Origin: Candidatus Zixiibacteriota bacterium
GTDB taxonomy: Bacteria > Zixibacteria > MSB-5A5 > JAABVY01
Direction of reading: 5' to 3'
Length of the DNA: 8,161 bases
Assembly (NCBI GenBank): GCA_014730285.1
Contig: WJIM01000276.1
Span: 1-8,161 of the forward strand
The notes below the pieces were generated by a model. The model did not search any database. It worked only from the letters and a program-made list of their open reading frames with translations, and was not told the origin of the DNA. The position numbers and the translations under genes were made by a program. Position 1 is the first letter of the stretch. Each line of letters starts with the position of its first letter. This document shows, in pieces, positions 6,191 through 8,161 of this stretch.

Positions 6191-6899
6191 ATGAAAACTC
6201 AAAAAGACAACTTAACCTGGGCTGTTTACTATCAATGGGTGTAATTGCGTTATTGGTTCTTACAGGTTCCGCAACGGCAGATAAGGCGGATACATCAGCG
6301 GTAATTATCAAAAGGGGACTCAATCTCAATAAGTACAATCAGATGCTTGGAGAGGTGCGCTCCAATCCGTCTTATGCCAATGTCGAGTTTCGAGCTGAAG
6401 CCGAATCCGAAGATGTCGTATATCACAGCACTGCCAAAATCGGACCGTTTTCAATTGCAGGAAAGGAATACGGTCAGACTCGCGAACATATTCTTCATCT
6501 GGGTGTGCCGGTCGAACTTCAGGCTGAGGTAGAATCGCCGGTCGACCGAATCGAACCTGTGGAGCTGGCTTTGGCGGGAATGGCGTATTGTATTACCGGG
6601 ACAATTGCGGTACATGCCGTAGTGAACATATCGAAATTGACCGAATCAGAACAACCGTTCGGACGCCGCACAGCCTGTTGGTATTGGTCGGTCTCAAAGA
6701 CCTTGACCAGCGCGATGAGATATACGGCAAAATCAGCGTGGATGTCGAGCTTGAGGGTCCCATTCTGACCTTGGCGGATCGGGCATTTCTGGAACAAGAA
6801 GCGAAACGTTCCCCGGCATTCAATCGGATAGCTCTTGCTCTTGACATAGAACCGTCCCTGTCAATCAGGCAGAGCGAATCAATTTCCAGCAACAGATAA
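6191..6899 (+). pseudogene. OsmC-family protein with apparent signal peptide, broken by two frameshifts
   Basis: OsmC/Ohr proteins reduce organic or fatty-acid hydroperoxides through reactive cysteines. The start at 6191 reads MKTQ, and the frame then breaks at an A5 run (6201-6205). Adding one A restores a positive n-region, a hydrophobic core (LGCLLSMGVIALLVLTG) and an ATA cleavage motif near residue 30. The middle frame carries the OsmC motif ELALAGMAYCITG, with the conserved Cys at about residue 134. A second break between 6613 and 6632 moves the C-terminal half (HIEIDRIRTTV, ISVDVELEGP, EQEAKRSPAFNRIALALDIEP) into another frame. Restoring both bases gives 236 residues ending at TAA 6897-6899. 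The position of the second family cysteine reads Ser (KRSP, about 208), so a two-cysteine peroxidase mechanism is doubtful. The family call is firm. Whether the breaks are real mutations or sequence errors is open. A sigma-54-type promoter precedes it. Confidence 0.8.
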
Positions 6900-6922
6900 A
6901 AATACCGCTAACTGTATTTTTA
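6897..6922 (+). terminator. Hairpin overlapping the OsmC-like stop codon
   Basis: TAAAAATAC (6897-6905) and GTATTTTTA (6914-6922) form a perfect 9-bp stem with an 8-base loop. The right arm contains a T5 run. It begins at the stop codon of the OsmC-like gene. The stem is very AT-rich, so it may be a weak terminator or a 3'-end stabiliser. Confidence 0.35.
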
Positions 6923-6935
6923 ACATAACATTAAC

Positions 6936-6971
6936 AAAACAAGATAATTATTGTCATAATTATCTTGTTTT
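6936..6971. terminator. Strong 16-bp inverted repeat, terminator-like
   Basis: AAAACAAGATAATTAT (6936-6951) and ATAATTATCTTGTTTT (6956-6971) are perfect complements around TGTC. The A-rich left arm and T-rich right arm give the look of a bidirectional intrinsic terminator, although GC content in the stem is low. It follows the OsmC-like gene by 36 bp and separates it from the cupin gene. Confidence 0.6.
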
Positions 6972-6993
6972 AGATTGTTTCACGGCTTATATT
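6965..6993 (+). promoter_or_regulatory. Possible sigma-70 promoter for the cupin gene
   Basis: TTGTTT (6965-6970) and TATATT (6988-6993) are 17 bp apart, about 40 bp before the cupin start. The -35 box lies inside the right arm of the terminator-like repeat. The region is AT-rich, so the match is weak evidence. Confidence 0.3.
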
Positions 6994-7031
6994 TAGCGTA
7001 TCCATTTTAACATTTAAAATTAGGAAATATT

Positions 7032-7526
7032 TTGAAGCCTACTATTATTAAAACGGCAGATGGCGATTCCTTTGATTTCGGTGGTCTGGGGATTAGCTGG
7101 AAAATTGAGGGAGCGCCCTCAGAAAATCGTTTTGCGGTGGTACATCACCCAATCGCACCGAAGGCATTGGCCGCCCCCCTTCATTATCATAACAATGAGG
7201 ACGAGTACTCGTTTGTGATTAAGGGAAGACTTGGCGCGCTTCTCGGTGATGATGTTGTCATAGCCAATCAGGGTGACTGGGTGTTTAAGCCGAGGCACCA
7301 ATGGCATACATTTTGGAATCCGGATGATGAGCCATGCGAAATTATTGAGATAATTTCTCCCGCAGGTTTTGAGAACTATTTTCGTGAAGTTTCTAAGGCA
7401 TGGGGTGACATGGAGGCATTTGCCCGGATTAATGAGAAGTATAAATTGGGGATGAAGTTCGAAAGCGTTCCGGACCTTTGCGAGAGATTCAGCCTGACTT
7501 TCCCTGAAATGCAGCCACAAGAATAG
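7032..7526 (+). CDS. Single-domain cupin protein
   Basis: A 164-aa protein with one cupin beta-barrel domain, about the usual size for a stand-alone member. Motif 1 is HYHNNEDEYSFVIKG, giving likely metal ligands H51, H53 and E58 (or E56), followed by the conserved glycine G65. Motif 2 is GDWVFKPRHQWHTFWN at 81-96, with ligand H92; the usual PxG reads PRH. Cupins of this kind can be dioxygenases, isomerases or small-molecule sensors, and the sequence does not tell which. The residues after about 105 (FENYFREVSKAW) resemble the helical tail seen in quercetinase-like small cupins. No signal peptide is seen. The start is TTG at 7032, with AGGA 6 bases upstream at 7022-7025; no ATG is available near it. 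It is probably transcribed alone, as a terminator-like repeat separates it from the OsmC-like gene. Confidence 0.88.
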   Translation: MKPTIIKTADGDSFDFGGLGISWKIEGAPSENRFAVVHHPIAPKALAAPLHYHNNEDEYSFVIKGRLGALLGDDVVIANQGDWVFKPRHQWHTFWNPDDEPCEIIEIISPAGFENYFREVSKAWGDMEAFARINEKYKLGMKFESVPDLCERFSLTFPEMQPQE

Positions 7527-7654
7527 GAATTTACTCTTTTGCATCTAAACTTTGATGCATCGCATTAAGCCAAATGCCAGGGGGAGAATCGCTTGATAAG
7601 CTCATGCTGATATCCCTCTTTGCTTTGGTCACATTTCACATCTCCCTGTGCATT

Positions 7655-7679
7655 TTTCGTAATTGGCGGATTTACGAAA
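7655..7679. repeat. 8-bp inverted repeat in the convergent spacer
   Basis: TTTCGTAA (7655-7662) and TTACGAAA (7672-7679) flank a 9-base spacer. There is no T-run on the exit side of either strand, so it is not a standard terminator. It lies between the cupin gene and the convergent Met-rich gene. The rest of the 7527-7791 spacer shows no gene. Confidence 0.3.
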
Positions 7680-7791
7680 TGGTACCTAATGAGGTAGTGA
7701 TTGTAATAGCTAAACTTTTATTTCAAAGGTGTTATAGTAGTATTTCCTGCTGAATGAGTATAGCAGCGATCTGATAGTCTCAATAGGCTCA

Positions 7792-8132
7792 TTATATGTT
7801 GTTATTGATAATAGCCAAAAGCCTATTCTTGTAATCCGCGTTCTGATCTTCACTTAAATTCTGAGAGCCGTTCGTCACCAGAATATCCAGTATGTGGGTA
7901 GCGTAATTGGCTTTTTCCTCGTATGGAATGTTCTCCATAATGCGCTTCATACAGCCCGGCATCATCTGTTGCTGACGCTCGGGAATGGCCAAACGGAGAT
8001 CATCTTCTTGGCAGGAACCTCTCGCAGCATGGTCGACATTAATGGACCCATGATTTTGGGCATCATATTCTCCATAAGCTGCTGCTTTTCCTGATTTGAA
8101 AAGGAAGACATCATTTTGTCCATAAGTCCCAT
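7792..8132 (-). pseudogene. Methionine-rich small protein, frameshifted
   Basis: On the minus strand a frame starting MGLMDKMMSSFSNQ is broken near 7991-7993 and continues in another frame as AIPERQQQMMPGCMKRIM, ending at TAA 7794-7792. The break lies at a TTT run on the coding strand. Adding one T gives a continuous 113-residue protein, and the span of 341 bases is one short of a whole number of codons. Fifteen methionines all fall in the first 66 residues, including two MMPxxM motifs (23-28 and 57-62). The C-terminal 45 residues have none and look like a helical domain. There is no signal peptide, so it should be cytoplasmic. I do not recognise a named family. Met-rich stretches can bind copper or act as oxidation sinks, but nothing here proves it. 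The ATG at 8138 is possible but lies too close to the ribosome binding site. Confidence 0.6.
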
Positions 8133-8140
8133 TCTCATTA

Positions 8141-8147
8141 TCCTTTC
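8141..8147 (-). promoter_or_regulatory. Ribosome binding site choosing the Met-rich start
   Basis: GAAAGGA on the minus strand is 8 bases before the ATG at 8132 but only 2 bases before the in-frame ATG at 8138. The spacing favours 8132 as the start codon. Confidence 0.5.
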
Positions 8148-8161
8148 AGTCAGTAGTTAGA

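Noticed and set aside
6235..6768. Reading the 6235 frame as a complete gene
   Set aside because: It has no ribosome binding site at 6235, its last roughly 45 residues lose OsmC similarity, and the expected C-terminus lies in the neighbouring frame up to 6899.
7540..7559. Hairpin TGCATC/GATGCA just after the cupin gene
   Set aside because: The stem has only 6 bp with an 8-base loop and no T-run, so it is not a convincing terminator.
7782..7827. Distant inverted repeat AATAGGCT/AGCCTATT around the Met-rich stop codon
   Set aside because: The arms are 8 bp with a 30-base spacer and no T-run; this is compatible with chance.
7894..8094. A 66-codon plus-strand ORF
   Set aside because: It is antisense to the Met-rich gene. 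Its hydrophobic content comes from reading Met codons (ATG) in reverse complement, and it has no ribosome binding site.
1..8161. CRISPR arrays, tRNA or rRNA genes, insertion sequences, riboswitches
   Set aside because: I looked for regular direct repeats, cloverleaf-like segments, transposase motifs and known riboswitch cores and saw none.

Overview
The window carries part of a bacterial signalling locus and then a run of smaller accessory genes. Sigma-54-type promoter elements, AGGAGG/AAAGGA ribosome binding sites, a Sec-type signal peptide and many two-component proteins point to a Gram-negative-type bacterium of middling GC. A deltaproteobacterial or FCB/Zixibacteria-like source is a guess; the sequence does not settle the phylum.

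Left block (1-3320, + strand): three tightly coupled genes. They are a PAS histidine kinase cut off by the window start, a response regulator with a PAS-like C-terminus and no enzymatic output, and a response regulator with an HD-GYP domain (cyclic-di-GMP phosphodiesterase family). Both gene junctions overlap by exactly 8 bp. After a 135-bp gap holding a perfect 11-bp-arm palindrome come a 50-aa acidic ORF (3456-3608) and an HDOD protein, whose start is better placed at 3616 than at the longer-ORF start 3541. The picture is a branched phosphorelay (one kinase, two receivers) feeding c-di-GMP turnover, with an HDOD protein as a likely further regulator.

Middle (4480-6190): a convergent gene on the minus strand encodes a receiver-histidine kinase fusion. 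Its ribosome binding site lies in a small hairpin. A 20-codon ORF with a perfect AGGAGG site follows it. The 436-bp divergent spacer upstream holds two operator-like inverted repeats 21 bp apart and, about 115-140 bp further on, a near-consensus sigma-54 promoter (6118-6132). This is the layout expected for an enhancer-binding-protein-activated promoter.

Right block (6191-8161): the gene behind that promoter encodes an OsmC-family protein with an apparent export signal, but two single-base losses break its frame. Two AT-rich terminator-like hairpins follow, then an intact single-domain cupin with a TTG start. On the minus strand at the far end is a methionine-rich small protein, also broken by an apparent single-base loss. 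Three -1 frameshifts within about 1.8 kb, against none in the left 5.7 kb, suggest either local gene decay or sequence error in this part of the contig.
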